NCBI GenBank assembly: GCA_024404125.1
Contig: JAKSQL010000009.1
Location: forward strand, 1 to 15,626
From: Clostridia bacterium
Lineage (GTDB): Bacteria > Bacillota > Clostridia > Oscillospirales > Acutalibacteraceae
Length of the DNA: 15,626 nt
Direction: 5' to 3'
Shown: positions 5,943 through 13,786 of the stretch, in pieces
How positions within the stretch are numbered: position 1 is the first letter of the stretch
How the letters are laid out: every line of letters starts with the position of its first letter
Made by a program: the position numbers and the translations under genes
Notes under the pieces: model-generated
The model's input: the letters and a program-made list of their open reading frames with translations, nothing else
Database searches by the model: none
What the model was told of the DNA's origin: nothing

Positions 5943-7142
5943 TTATATTCCGTAGTTTTCAAGGATATAGTCCATATCCTTATCGCCTCTGCCCGAGAGG
6001 TTTACGAGTATAGAGCCGTGGTCTAATTCTTTGGCGCGTTTAATCGCGTAGGCAAGAGCGTGAGAACTTTCAATCGCGGGGATAATTCCCTGCTTGCGAG
6101 AAAGTTCAAAGAAAGCATCAAGCGCCTGCTTATCGTCTATTACGTCATACTTTACCCTGCCTATATCGTGCCAAAAAGCATGCTCGGGACCGGAGGAAGG
6201 ATAATCAAGTCCGCTTGCGACAGAATAAACGGGTGCAGGGTCGCCGTTTTCATCTTTAAGCATTATACTGTTAAAGCCGTGCATAACACCCTCACTGCCG
6301 TAGTTAAGACTTGCGGCGTGGTCGCCTAATTTTTTGCCTCTGCCAAGCGGCTCGATACCTACTATCTCAACCGGATCATTTAAAAATCCCGCAAAAAATC
6401 CTGCCGAGTTAGAGCCGCCGCCTACGCAGGCGACTACGGTATCGGGGAGTTCGCCTGTCATTTCAATAAACTGCTCTCTTGCTTCAAAGCCGACTACCGA
6501 CTGAAAATCCCTTACCATCATCGGAAACGGATGGGGACCTACTACCGAGCCGATACAGTATATACAATCTTTATAATCCTTGGCATAAGCCGCAAAAGCC
6601 GCATCTACCGCCTCTTTTAAGGTGGCAAGGCCCTCTTTTACTTCTATAACGTTTGCGCCTAATATCTTCATTCGCGCAACGTTGGGCGCTTGCTTCTTTA
6701 TATCAACGGAGCCCATATAGATATCGCATTCAAGTCCGAAATACGCCGCCGCAGTAGCAAGTGCTACACCGTGTTGACCCGCTCCCGTTTCGGCTATGAC
6801 CTTTTTCTTGCCCATATATTTCGCAAGCAATGCTTCGCCCATACAGTGATTTAACTTATGTGCGCCGGTGTGGTTTAAATCCTCACGTTTTACGTAAAGT
6901 TGCACATTTCCTATACTGTTTGAAAGACGTTCAAGATGTGTTATCGGTGTAGGTCTGCCTTGAAATTCTTTACGTATTCTGCGAAGTTCGTCTATAAACT
7001 TTCTCGACTTGCATATTTTAAAATATGCTTTGGTTATCTCGTCCATGGCATTTTTTAATTCATCGTTTACAAATGCACCGCCGTATTTACCGAAATATCC
7101 GTTTATATCGGGATACTCTTTAAAATAATTATTAAAATCCAT
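5943..7142 (-). CDS. trpB: Tryptophan synthase beta chain
   Basis: This 399-residue PLP enzyme condenses indole with L-serine to give L-tryptophan. All key elements are visible: HTGAHKLNH with the PLP lysine K96, the catalytic loop AETGAGQHG starting at A117 with E118, the phosphate-binding GGGSN at 241-245, and SGRGDKD at 383-389 whose serine contacts the PLP ring nitrogen. Length and order match the standard TrpB1 type rather than the TrpB2 paralogue. The ATG follows AGGAG by seven bases. No trpA or other trp gene is adjacent, so the gene stands alone behind its own T-box leader. That suits use of external indole, although the other trp genes could be elsewhere in the genome. Confidence 0.96.
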   Translation of the reverse strand: MDFNNYFKEYPDINGYFGKYGGAFVNDELKNAMDEITKAYFKICKSRKFIDELRRIRKEFQGRPTPITHLERLSNSIGNVQLYVKREDLNHTGAHKLNHCMGEALLAKYMGKKKVIAETGAGQHGVALATAAAYFGLECDIYMGSVDIKKQAPNVARMKILGANVIEVKEGLATLKEAVDAAFAAYAKDYKDCIYCIGSVVGPHPFPMMVRDFQSVVGFEAREQFIEMTGELPDTVVACVGGGSNSAGFFAGFLNDPVEIVGIEPLGRGKKLGDHAASLNYGSEGVMHGFNSIMLKDENGDPAPVYSVASGLDYPSSGPEHAFWHDIGRVKYDVIDDKQALDAFFELSRKQGIIPAIESSHALAYAIKRAKELDHGSILVNLSGRGDKDMDYILENYGI

Positions 7143-7229
7143 AAATAATTCTCCTGTCGTTATTGTATTTTTATGCTTTTAAGCCACGCCATCGTCTTTT
7201 TAAAATAAACATAAAATCACCCTTATAAA

Positions 7230-7500
7230 ACAAAAAAGTCTTATCCCTATCACAAGGGACAAGACTTTTAATAATCCTGCGGTACCACCCAAATTGGTAA
7301 ATAAATACCCACCTTAACGTACTGACATATACGATTTGCACTGTAACGGGTGCTGACCGTCAACTGCTACTTGCAAAATAATGCTTTCGGTTGCCCTCAT
7401 AAGTCCATTCGCTTTGAATTACACTGCCGTTTTTCCACCACCGACGGCTCTCTTTGAGTTTTGTTCAAAGTTACTTACTCTTAATCACAGGTTTTAACTT
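7230..7500 (-). promoter_or_regulatory. T-box leader, tryptophan-specific (UGG specifier), controlling trpB
   Basis: On the minus strand the leader shows the T-box order. An AGAGAG element and GGTGG segment belong to stem I. The specifier region contains GAATGGACTTATGAGG, with TGG at 7407-7405. Downstream is the antiterminator T-box sequence GGGTGGTACCGCAGG (7290-7276), followed by a terminator. Uncharged tRNA-Trp would pair with the UGG specifier and the T-box bulge, prevent terminator formation and turn trpB on. The specifier matches the gene product, which strengthens both calls. Confidence 0.93.
7232..7270 (-). terminator. Regulated terminator of the trpB T-box
   Basis: On the minus strand AAAAGTCTTGTCCC pairs with GGGATAAGACTTTT, followed by further T residues. 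The upstream half lies next to the T-box sequence at 7276-7290, as required for a mutually exclusive antiterminator. Confidence 0.88.
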
Positions 7501-7508
7501 ATGAAAAT

Positions 7509-7537
7509 ATGTTATCACCGACAGTTTGATTTGTCAA
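7509..7537 (-). promoter_or_regulatory. Promoter of the T-box/trpB transcript
   Basis: On the minus strand TTGACA (7532-7537) and TAACAT (7509-7514) are 17 bases apart. Transcription would start near 7502, just ahead of the leader. The -35 box begins only eight bases past the stop codon of the upstream mutase gene. Confidence 0.72.
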
Positions 7538-7544
7538 GCAAATT

Positions 7545-9018
7545 TTAAAACTTTACGTTATAATTGCTCTCCACAAACTGCTTTACGTCTTCTAACATTT
7601 TCTTTGTTCCGCCGCTTGACATACTTTCCGCGTTTATCGGAATAACGGGGTCGTGAACGCTCATACGCATAAGAATAAATCCGTCGCCACAGTCTTTATC
7701 GGTACTTACCCTTACACCCTCGTAACTGTTTTTCGCTACCGACCAACCCTCTTTATTTAAAGCAAACTCTTTAAAGCCCTCTACTATCTGTTTACCTGTT
7801 TCAATGCTTTCAAGTTTTATTCTATGTTCTACCGCTTCTTTGGGTTGTTTTAAGTTTGCTATCAAGTCACCTATTTTCTTACCGCTTTTGCCGAGTTTTG
7901 CCATAAGTATTATGATTTTGGTAGCAAGATAAGCACCGTCATCAAGAAAATAGTTTTCTCTTAAAGCCGCGTGGCCCGAGGTTTCAATGGCAAGAGGGGT
8001 ATTTATGCCCTCATTGTTAAGACGTATCGCCTCATCTATAACGTTACGGTAGCCACGCTTAAATCTATGATGGTGTGCCTTTAAATCGTTTTCAATAAAC
8101 TCGGTAAGACCGTCAGACGTAACCGAATCAGTAACAATAGTACCGCCGTTATTACCCTCGAGTGCTATTATGCTTGCAAGGGCAATTAAGTTGTTACGGT
8201 TTATTTCGTTACCTAAACTGTCCACTACAGCAGATCGGTCAACATCGGTATCAAACACAACGCCCAAATCGGCTCCCGACTTTATTACCGCGTTTCTTGC
8301 CGATTCCATAGCAGTTTCATTTTCGGGATTCGGTATGTGGTTAGGAAACATACCGTCCGGTTCTAAAAACTGGCTTGCCGAAACATCGGCGCCCAAAACT
8401 TTAAGCACATCGTTTGCAAAAAAACCGCCCGCGCCGTTACCTGCATCTACGGCTATTTTATAGTTTTTCAGCGGGTGATATCTATCTTCGGCAGAGTCTA
8501 CCTCGTTTATTATCATATCTCTTATGCGCTTTGCGTAATCGCTCATATAATTATATGATACAATATTACCCTTTGCTATTTCGGGAGTTTTACCGTTCCT
8601 TGCAAGGTCGAGTATCTCTGATATATCGTTCCCGCCGAGTCCTCCGCTTTTTAAGAAAAATTTTAATCCGTTTCGGTTAAACGGGTGATGGCTTGCGGTT
8701 ATCTGCACCGAAGCATCGCAGTTTAAATCTAGCCGGAGTAGACGAAAGCCCGCAGTCTACGGCATTTACACCGTAAGATACAAGGGTATCCAAAACTGCT
8801 TTTTTTATGCGGTTTGCCGATATTCGCGAATCGTGACCTACCGCAATTTTAAGGTTGCTTGCAGGTGTGTTAAGGTTATTTTGCGCCCAAAGTGCAAATG
8901 CCGCGGTAATATCTTTGACCGCTTTATCAGTAAGGTTTATCTCTTCCCCTTTAACGCCTTCGCTTGCAACGCCTCTTACGTCACTTCCGCTTTTTAAGTT
9001 TAAATAACTTTCTGACAT
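7545..9018 (-). pseudogene. Phosphomannomutase/phosphoglucomutase gene with a broken frame
   Basis: This gene would encode a cytosolic sugar-phosphate mutase of about 500 residues (alpha-D-phosphohexomutase family). The N-terminal part, from the ATG at 9018 with AAGGAG five bases upstream, includes DVRGVA, VGHDSRIS and GLSSTPA. The frame then runs into unrelated residues and stops at 8677. The correct sequence resumes in another frame with LDLNCDASVQITASHHPFNRNGLKFF, holding the catalytic phosphoserine. It continues through the metal loop FDTDVDRSAVVD, the sugar-binding ETSGHAALRE and the phosphate-binding RVSTDKDCGDGF. Family members have about 12 residues between STPA and the DAS of the active site; here about five remain. 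A deletion of roughly 20 bases near 8730 therefore probably caused the break. Everything else is well preserved, so the event is recent or an assembly error. The phosphomannomutase versus phosphoglucomutase preference cannot be decided. Confidence 0.82.
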
Positions 9019-9034
9019 ATTAACTCCTTGATTA

Positions 9035-9062
9035 TCAAAAAGCGCCTCACGGCGCTTTTTTT
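9035..9062. terminator. Hairpin terminator after oadA
   Basis: AAAAAGCGCC (9037-9046), loop TCAC, GGCGCTTTTT (9051-9060): a perfect 10-bp stem with T-tracts on both strands. On the minus strand it follows the oadA stop and precedes the mutase ribosome binding site, so it should reduce read-through from the decarboxylase operon into the mutase gene. Confidence 0.8.
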
Positions 9063-9068
9063 GATATA

Positions 9069-10478
9069 TTATTCCGAAATATCCTCTACTATAAGTTCGC
9101 GTACGGTGTTTTCGTCTTCCGGCTCGGCATCTCTTACAGCAAAGAATTTCTCCGCTACCTGCGGGAAAAGAGCATAACTTAAAATATCCTCTTTGGATTT
9201 TCCGATATGCTTATTCTTCATTTCAAGGGCATACTTTACAAGTTCACTTTCAATAAGGTCGGCAGGACGGCAGGTAATAACCTCGTCATCCCCTATACAT
9301 TTCTTTCTTACGTCCTCATCAACCTCACCGGGTAATGCGCCGTATTCACCTCTTAAAAGTGCTTTTGACTCTTTCGGTACCATTTTATATCTCTCGCCCG
9401 AAAGTACATTCATTACCGCCTGTGTACCTACTATTTGACTTGTGGGTGTTACAAGCGGAGGATAACCGAATTCTTTTCTTACCCTCGGAACTTCGGAAAG
9501 CACTTTATAGTACTTATCTTCAGCCCCTGCCTGCTTAAGTTGGCTTATAAGGTTTGAAAGCATACCGCCGGGGACTTGATATATAAGTGTTTTGGTATCA
9601 ACATTTAATACTTTAGGGTCAAGTGTACCCTCTTGTTTCATCTTATCCGCAACAGTTCTGAAATGAGCCGCAACGTTTGATAAAGCATTAAGGTCAAGAC
9701 CGGTATCGCGCTCGGTGTTTTGAAGTGTTGCAACAAGCGCTTCGGTAGAGGGGTTTGAAGTACCGTTAGCGAACGGAGACAGCGCGGTATCAACTATATC
9801 AACACCCGCCTGAGCCGCCATAAGATAGGTCATATCACCCGTACCGGTAGTATTGTGTGTATGAAGATGAATAGGCACGCTTACGTTTTCTTTAAGTTTT
9901 TTAACGAGCGAATATGCATCGTACGGCAAAAGCAAATTTGCCATATCTTTTATACATATAACGTCCGCACCCATATTTTCAAGCGTTTTTGCAAGGTTTA
10001 CAAAGTAATCCTCGTTATGAACGGGACTTACCGTATAACTTATTGCAGTTTCGCAAATTCCGCCGTATTCCTTGCATGCCTTTACAGCCGTTTCAAGATT
10101 ACGCGGGTCGTTAAGCGCATCGAAAATACGAATAACATCAATACCGTTCTCGATGGATTTCTTTACGAACATATCCACGACGTCATCCGCGTAATGCTTG
10201 TACCCTAAAAGATTTTGTCCTCTTAAAAGCATTTGGAGTTTGGTGTTTTTTAGGTGAGATTTAAGTATGCGCAGACGCTCCCACGGGTCTTCATTTAAAA
10301 ATCTCATACAAGCATCAAAGGTAGCACCGCCCCAACACTCTACCGACCAATAACCGATTTTATCAATATCGTCAAGCGCGGGTATCATATCCTCAATTTT
10401 CATACGTGTTGCCGCCTGCGACTGATGAGCATCGCGCAGAATGGTATCGGTAATAAGTAAAGGTTTATTTTCTGTCAT
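9069..10478 (-). CDS. oadA: Oxaloacetate decarboxylase alpha subunit, carboxyltransferase without biotin domain
   Basis: The 469-residue protein moves the carboxyl group of oxaloacetate to the biotin carrier, releasing pyruvate. It is the peripheral cytosolic subunit of the Na+-pumping decarboxylase. Residues 1 to about 260 form the HMGL-like TIM barrel. The metal ligands fit D16 in LRDAHQS, H206 and H208 in HLHTHN, and the carboxylated lysine K178 in IKDMAN. The ECWGGATFD motif starts at 47. Residues of about 285-450 form the conserved carboxyltransferase C-terminal domain. Classical OadA has ~590 residues because a biotinyl domain is fused at the end. Here the protein stops before it, and that domain is a separate gene two places upstream. 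GGAGG precedes the ATG. Pyruvate carboxylase subunit B is the close alternative name, but the neighbouring membrane subunits favour decarboxylase. Confidence 0.92.
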   Translation of the reverse strand: MTENKPLLITDTILRDAHQSQAATRMKIEDMIPALDDIDKIGYWSVECWGGATFDACMRFLNEDPWERLRILKSHLKNTKLQMLLRGQNLLGYKHYADDVVDMFVKKSIENGIDVIRIFDALNDPRNLETAVKACKEYGGICETAISYTVSPVHNEDYFVNLAKTLENMGADVICIKDMANLLLPYDAYSLVKKLKENVSVPIHLHTHNTTGTGDMTYLMAAQAGVDIVDTALSPFANGTSNPSTEALVATLQNTERDTGLDLNALSNVAAHFRTVADKMKQEGTLDPKVLNVDTKTLIYQVPGGMLSNLISQLKQAGAEDKYYKVLSEVPRVRKEFGYPPLVTPTSQIVGTQAVMNVLSGERYKMVPKESKALLRGEYGALPGEVDEDVRKKCIGDDEVITCRPADLIESELVKYALEMKNKHIGKSKEDILSYALFPQVAEKFFAVRDAEPEDENTVRELIVEDISE

Positions 10479-10496
10479 TTTAATATGCCTCCGTAT

Positions 10497-11777
10497 TTAT
10501 CCGAACAGTGCTATAAGCGCACCTGCCGCAATAGCAGAACCTATAACTCCCGCAACGTTCGGTCCCATAGCGTGCATTAAAAGGAAGTTTAAGGGATTTT
10601 CTTTCTGACCTACTGTTTGCGAAACTCTTGCCGCCATAGGAACTGCCGAAACTCCCGCGGAACCTATAAGCGGATTTATCTTGTTCTTTCTCGTAAAAAG
10701 GTTCATAAACTTTGCAAGCAAAACTCCGCCCGCGGTACCCATACTGAATGCAACTACACCGAGCACTATAATAAACAAAGTTTGCTTGTTTATAAATACC
10801 TTTGCGGTGGCGGTAGCGCCTACCGAGATACCCAAGAATATGGTTACTATATTCATAAGTTCGTTTTGAGCGGTCTTGCAAAGACGTTCGCACACGCCTG
10901 ACTCTTTCCAAAGGTTACCGAGCATAAGGCAACCTACAAGTGACGTTGCAGACGGAACTAACAGTGCAACAAAAATAGTTACTACTATCGGGAAAACTAT
11001 TTTTTCGGTTTTTGAAACCTTTCTAAGCGGTTTCATAACTATTGCACGCTCTTTTTTGGTGGTGAGCAATTTCATAATCGGCGGTTGAATAACCGGTACA
11101 AGCGCCATATATGAGTATGCCGCAACCGCTATCGCGGAGAGCAAATGCGGAGCGAGTTTTGAGGTTACGAATATCGCGGTAGGACCGTCCGCCCCGCCGA
11201 TAATACCGATAGACGATGCCTCGAGTGAAGTGAATCCCAAATATTTAGCGCCGACAAATGTAGCGAAAATACCAAGTTGTGCCGCGGCACCCAAAAGCAG
11301 TGATTTTGGGTTTGAAATAAGCGGACCGAAATCGGTCATAGCGCCGATACCTACAAATATAAGGCAGGGATATATACAGGTCTTAACACCTATGTACAAA
11401 TAATCGAGCAAGCCGCCCTTTATAAGTATATCGCCGTATCCTATTTCGTGATTCATAAACTGCTGCCAAAGGTCACTGTGGTAAAGTTCTGCGCCGGGCA
11501 GGTTTGTAAGCAACATACCGAATGCTATACCTACAAGTAAAAGCGGCTCAAACTGTTTCTTTATTGCAAGCCACAGTAAAAACAGCGAAATTGCTATCAT
11601 TATAAGATAGCCGTAATTTTCTTTTATATTGGCAAAAAGCATATAAAATCCCGTTTGCTTTACAAAGTTCATAAAACTTTCCACAAGGTTTGTGTTTAAG
11701 TGAATGAAATTTGCAAAAAACGTATATATGCTCATACCTATTTGCTTAAAAAAGCTTAAAAAAGTATCAACAGACAT
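10497..11777 (-). CDS. oadB: Na+-translocating decarboxylase beta subunit
   Basis: This 426-residue integral membrane protein decarboxylates carboxybiotin and couples the reaction to Na+ export. Many hydrophobic helices are evident. GGADGPTAIF at 194-203 carries the essential aspartate (D197) of the ion path, and NPLIGSAGVSAVPMAARVSQ at 368-387 is the second conserved segment, with S377 and R384. About 50 residues before FYMLFANIKENYGYLI form an N-terminal extension with an extra amphipathic or membrane helix, as in the longer family members. It lies 17 bases after the biotin-carrier gene and 18 bases before oadA, so all are one transcript. The same family serves methylmalonyl-CoA and glutaconyl-CoA decarboxylases; the oxaloacetate assignment rests on the alpha subunit. 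Confidence 0.94.
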   Translation of the reverse strand: MSVDTFLSFFKQIGMSIYTFFANFIHLNTNLVESFMNFVKQTGFYMLFANIKENYGYLIMIAISLFLLWLAIKKQFEPLLLVGIAFGMLLTNLPGAELYHSDLWQQFMNHEIGYGDILIKGGLLDYLYIGVKTCIYPCLIFVGIGAMTDFGPLISNPKSLLLGAAAQLGIFATFVGAKYLGFTSLEASSIGIIGGADGPTAIFVTSKLAPHLLSAIAVAAYSYMALVPVIQPPIMKLLTTKKERAIVMKPLRKVSKTEKIVFPIVVTIFVALLVPSATSLVGCLMLGNLWKESGVCERLCKTAQNELMNIVTIFLGISVGATATAKVFINKQTLFIIVLGVVAFSMGTAGGVLLAKFMNLFTRKNKINPLIGSAGVSAVPMAARVSQTVGQKENPLNFLLMHAMGPNVAGVIGSAIAAGALIALFG

Positions 11778-11794
11778 TTTTTAATTCTCCCCGA

Positions 11795-12163
11795 TTATCC
11801 TATTACGCAAAGTACACTTCCGGTTTCTACGGCATTACCCTTTGATACCGAAATTTCTTTTACGGTACCGTCACAATTAGCGGGAATTTCGTTTTCCATC
11901 TTCATTGCTTCAAGTATCATAAGAACATCACCTTTATTTACGGTGTCGCCTACTTTAACCTTTATATCAAGAATGTTGCCGGGCATCGGTGAGGTTACGT
12001 TTGTACCCTCACCTTTAGCAGCGGTTTCCTCTTTCGGCTCCTCTTTAGCGGGTTCGTTTTGTGCTTCTTTTTCTTCTTTTTGCTGTACGGCAGTCTGAGC
12101 ATCTATCTCTTCAAGTTCAATTTCATACGCCGTTCCGTTTACTGTAACTTTATACTTTTTCAT
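11795..12163 (-). CDS. Free-standing biotin carrier subunit of the decarboxylase
   Basis: This 122-residue protein carries CO2 from OadA to OadB as carboxybiotin. The biotinyl domain is at about 54-122, with the classic EAMKME motif at 85-90; K88 is the biotinylated lysine. Before it lies a short N-terminal beta segment (KKYKVTVNGTAYEIELEEI), then a Glu/Lys/Ala/Pro-rich flexible linker of about 35 residues typical of swinging-arm carriers. The MPGNILDIKVKVGDTV segment at 60-75 is the usual start of the biotinyl fold. Spacing to both neighbours is under 20 bases. BirA encoded at 5121-5900 should modify it. Confidence 0.93.
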   Translation of the reverse strand: MKKYKVTVNGTAYEIELEEIDAQTAVQQKEEKEAQNEPAKEEPKEETAAKGEGTNVTSPMPGNILDIKVKVGDTVNKGDVLMILEAMKMENEIPANCDGTVKEISVSKGNAVETGSVLCVIG

Positions 12164-12182
12164 AAATATCTACCTCAACAAT

Positions 12183-12470
12183 TTAATTATTTACTTTCTT
12201 AAATGATACTACTCTTAAAGCAGAAATATCTTTGCCCATTACTTCCGCGCAAACCGCAGTAACGGCGGCGATTATCTGCTCCTTATTTTCTATCGCCGTA
12301 TCTGTTACCGCTTTTGGCTTTACGTCAGCCGTTTCTGAAACCTTTTCGGGCTTTTCTTTTTTGTAGAAAAAGATGCTCATAATTTTGCAAATTATTATGA
12401 TACATATAAGACCTACAAAAACGGTACCGAGTCCCATACACACAGCAAACCAATTAGGAATATCCGCCAC
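12183..12470 (-). CDS. oadG: OadG-like gamma subunit, membrane anchor
   Basis: A 95-residue protein with one N-terminal membrane helix (about residues 8-33, FAVCMGLGTVFVGLICIIIICKIMSI). A basic stop-transfer stretch (FYKKEKPEK) and a soluble cytosolic tail follow. This is the plan of OadG, which holds the decarboxylase subunits together at the membrane. Sequence conservation in this family is low, so the call depends on size, topology and its position as first gene of the operon. The start is a GTG at 12470, nine bases after GGGAGG; the next ATG would cut into the helix. Confidence 0.75.
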   Translation of the reverse strand: MADIPNWFAVCMGLGTVFVGLICIIIICKIMSIFFYKKEKPEKVSETADVKPKAVTDTAIENKEQIIAAVTAVCAEVMGKDISALRVVSFKKVNN

Positions 12471-12539
12471 TTTTTTGTACCTCCCGCCATTATTTTACAA
12501 AAGCTGTGGAAAATTAAGTCCAATTTTCCGTCATTTTAC

Positions 12540-12568
12540 ATTATATCACAACAAGTTTTCAAATGCAA
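12540..12568 (-). promoter_or_regulatory. Extended -10 promoter of the oad operon
   Basis: On the minus strand TGATATAAT gives an extended -10 box (TATAAT at 12540-12545), with TTGCAT 17 bases upstream (12563-12568). The -35 is weak, which an extended -10 can offset. The leader contains a perfect 8-bp inverted repeat, GGAAAATT/AATTTTCC (12508-12529), of unknown meaning. Confidence 0.6.
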
Positions 12569-12659
12569 TTACCTTTTAAGATTTTTTCACTATTTTTTGT
12601 AATCTTTAATAGTATGTATAAGACGGCAAAAGCCGTCCTGCATTAAGGAGAGATAAAAA

Positions 12660-12824
12660 ATGATGATAATAAATGAAATACCATCGCAGGACGAAAACGT
12701 ACTTACGATGGCATTTGTAAACACCCAACCGTTTTCGGAAGGATACGAAGCGCAAATCGGCTTCCCGAAGGGTACTATTTTCCCCGACCTTGACAAGCCG
12801 TTAAAGGCAGGTGGCACAAGATGA
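12660..12824 (+). CDS. cotJA: Spore coat-associated protein CotJA
   Basis: This 54-residue protein is the first gene of the cotJ operon, whose products form a minor layer of the endospore coat. The recognisable part is FSEGYEAQIGFPKGTIFPDLDKPL, matching the CotJA pattern of a Tyr-x-x-x-x-x-hydrophobic-x-x-Gly-Thr-x-Phe-Pro-x-Leu core. I use the ATG at 12660, nine bases after AAGGAG; a second ATG follows immediately. Its stop overlaps the cotJB start (ATGA). A GACGGC/GCCGTC hairpin with an AAAA loop lies in the leader at 12622-12637. I could not identify a sporulation-sigma promoter by eye. Confidence 0.85.
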   Translation: MMIINEIPSQDENVLTMAFVNTQPFSEGYEAQIGFPKGTIFPDLDKPLKAGGTR

Positions 12825-13084
12825 TGAGCGAAAAACAGCAAGCGATGAAAAAAATACACGCGATTGATTTTGCAATTCACGAACTTGTGCTTTTTGCGGA
12901 TACACATCCCGAAAGCAAAAAAGCGATGGAACTTATGCGTAAATACAAGTCGGCCAAAAAGGCGGCAGTAAAGGATTACGAGAATAAGTTCGGCAAGTAT
13001 ATATGCAAAGTAAGTGACGTCCCTCTTGATACCGAAACGTTCACTTGGATAGACTCACCTTGGCCATGGGAAACGGAGGAATAA
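12821..13084 (+). CDS. cotJB: Spore coat protein CotJB
   Basis: This 87-residue protein has the CotJB hallmarks. An N-terminal helix (MKKIHAIDFAIHELVLFADTHPESKKAM) contains the conserved DTHP at residues 28-31. A YENKFG segment follows in the middle, and the C-terminus is WIDSPWPWETEE, with the family's PWPWE signature. The exact molecular role in the coat is not established. Two consecutive ATG codons begin the frame; the first overlaps the cotJA stop, pointing to coupled translation. The ribosome binding site of cotJC lies within its last codons. Confidence 0.93.
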   Translation: MMSEKQQAMKKIHAIDFAIHELVLFADTHPESKKAMELMRKYKSAKKAAVKDYENKFGKYICKVSDVPLDTETFTWIDSPWPWETEE

Positions 13085-13088
13085 CCTT

Positions 13089-13697
13089 ATGTGGCAATAT
13101 GAAAAGAAATTACAGTATCCGGTAAGGGTTAAAAACCCGAATCCGAAATACGCGCAGATAATAATATCACAGTACGGCGGTCCCGACGGTGAACTCGGTG
13201 CCTCCATGCGATACCTTACTCAAAGGTATTCAATGCCTTATGACGATGTTAAGGCGACACTTACCGATATAGGTACGGAGGAACTTGCACACATGGAAAT
13301 GATATGTGCGCTCGTATATCAACTTACCAAAAATCTTTCAAAAGAAGAAATTGTTAAATCGGGATTTGATAAATACTTTGTAGACCATACAACCGGTGTT
13401 TATCCGATAGCGGCTTCTTCACTTCCGTGGAGGGCGGAATATATTGCCGCAAAGGGCGATATTTTGGCAGACCTGCACGAAGACCTCGCGGCAGAGCAAA
13501 AAGCACGTGTTACCTATGATAACCTTATCCGTCTTATAGACGACCCCGATGTGCTTGACCCGTTAAGATTTTTACGTGAGAGAGAAATTGTGCACTATCA
13601 ACGTTTCGGAGAGGCACTTCGCCGCACTACCGACCGACTTGACAGCAAAAATTTCTATGCCTGCAACCCGAGTTTTGATAAAAATTGCGGGAAATAG
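13089..13697 (+). CDS. cotJC: Spore coat protein CotJC, manganese catalase family
   Basis: This 202-residue protein belongs to the di-manganese catalase family and sits in the spore coat, where it may destroy hydrogen peroxide. The four-helix-bundle metal ligands appear in place: E35 in GGPDGELGASMRY, E65 and H68 in TEELAHMEM, a glutamate in the DLHEDLAAEQKAR helix (E136 by alignment with the family), and H169 in REREIVHYQRF. All ligands being present suggests a functional metal site. It is shorter than lactobacillal Mn catalase (~266 residues), as usual for CotJC. It starts at an ATG nine bases after GGAGG and four bases past the cotJB stop. Confidence 0.94.
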   Translation: MWQYEKKLQYPVRVKNPNPKYAQIIISQYGGPDGELGASMRYLTQRYSMPYDDVKATLTDIGTEELAHMEMICALVYQLTKNLSKEEIVKSGFDKYFVDHTTGVYPIAASSLPWRAEYIAAKGDILADLHEDLAAEQKARVTYDNLIRLIDDPDVLDPLRFLREREIVHYQRFGEALRRTTDRLDSKNFYACNPSFDKNCGK

Positions 13698-13740
13698 TTA
13701 TGCTGCGGGTAAAGTACGCCACACACTACGGTACAAAATA

Positions 13741-13778
13741 AAAAAGCCCCCTTACGGATTATCCGTAAGGGGTTTTTA
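13741..13778. terminator. Bidirectional terminator between cotJC and the malic enzyme gene
   Basis: CCCCTTACGGAT (13748-13759) and ATCCGTAAGGGG (13761-13772) form a near-perfect palindrome. AAAAAG lies on the left and TTTTT on the right, so it yields a T-tract on either strand. It separates the convergent genes. Confidence 0.88.
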
Positions 13779-13786
13779 ATGATTTT

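Noticed and set aside
10480..10911. A 143-codon minus-strand frame within the end of oadB.
   Set aside because: It lies in another frame of oadB, which is strongly conserved over the same bases, and its product is an Arg/Tyr/Ser-rich shadow.
12560..12650. A sigma-E or sigma-K promoter for the cotJ operon.
   Set aside because: The operon should be sporulation-controlled, but no stretch here matches the CATA-type -10 boxes with a proper -35 partner well enough to call.
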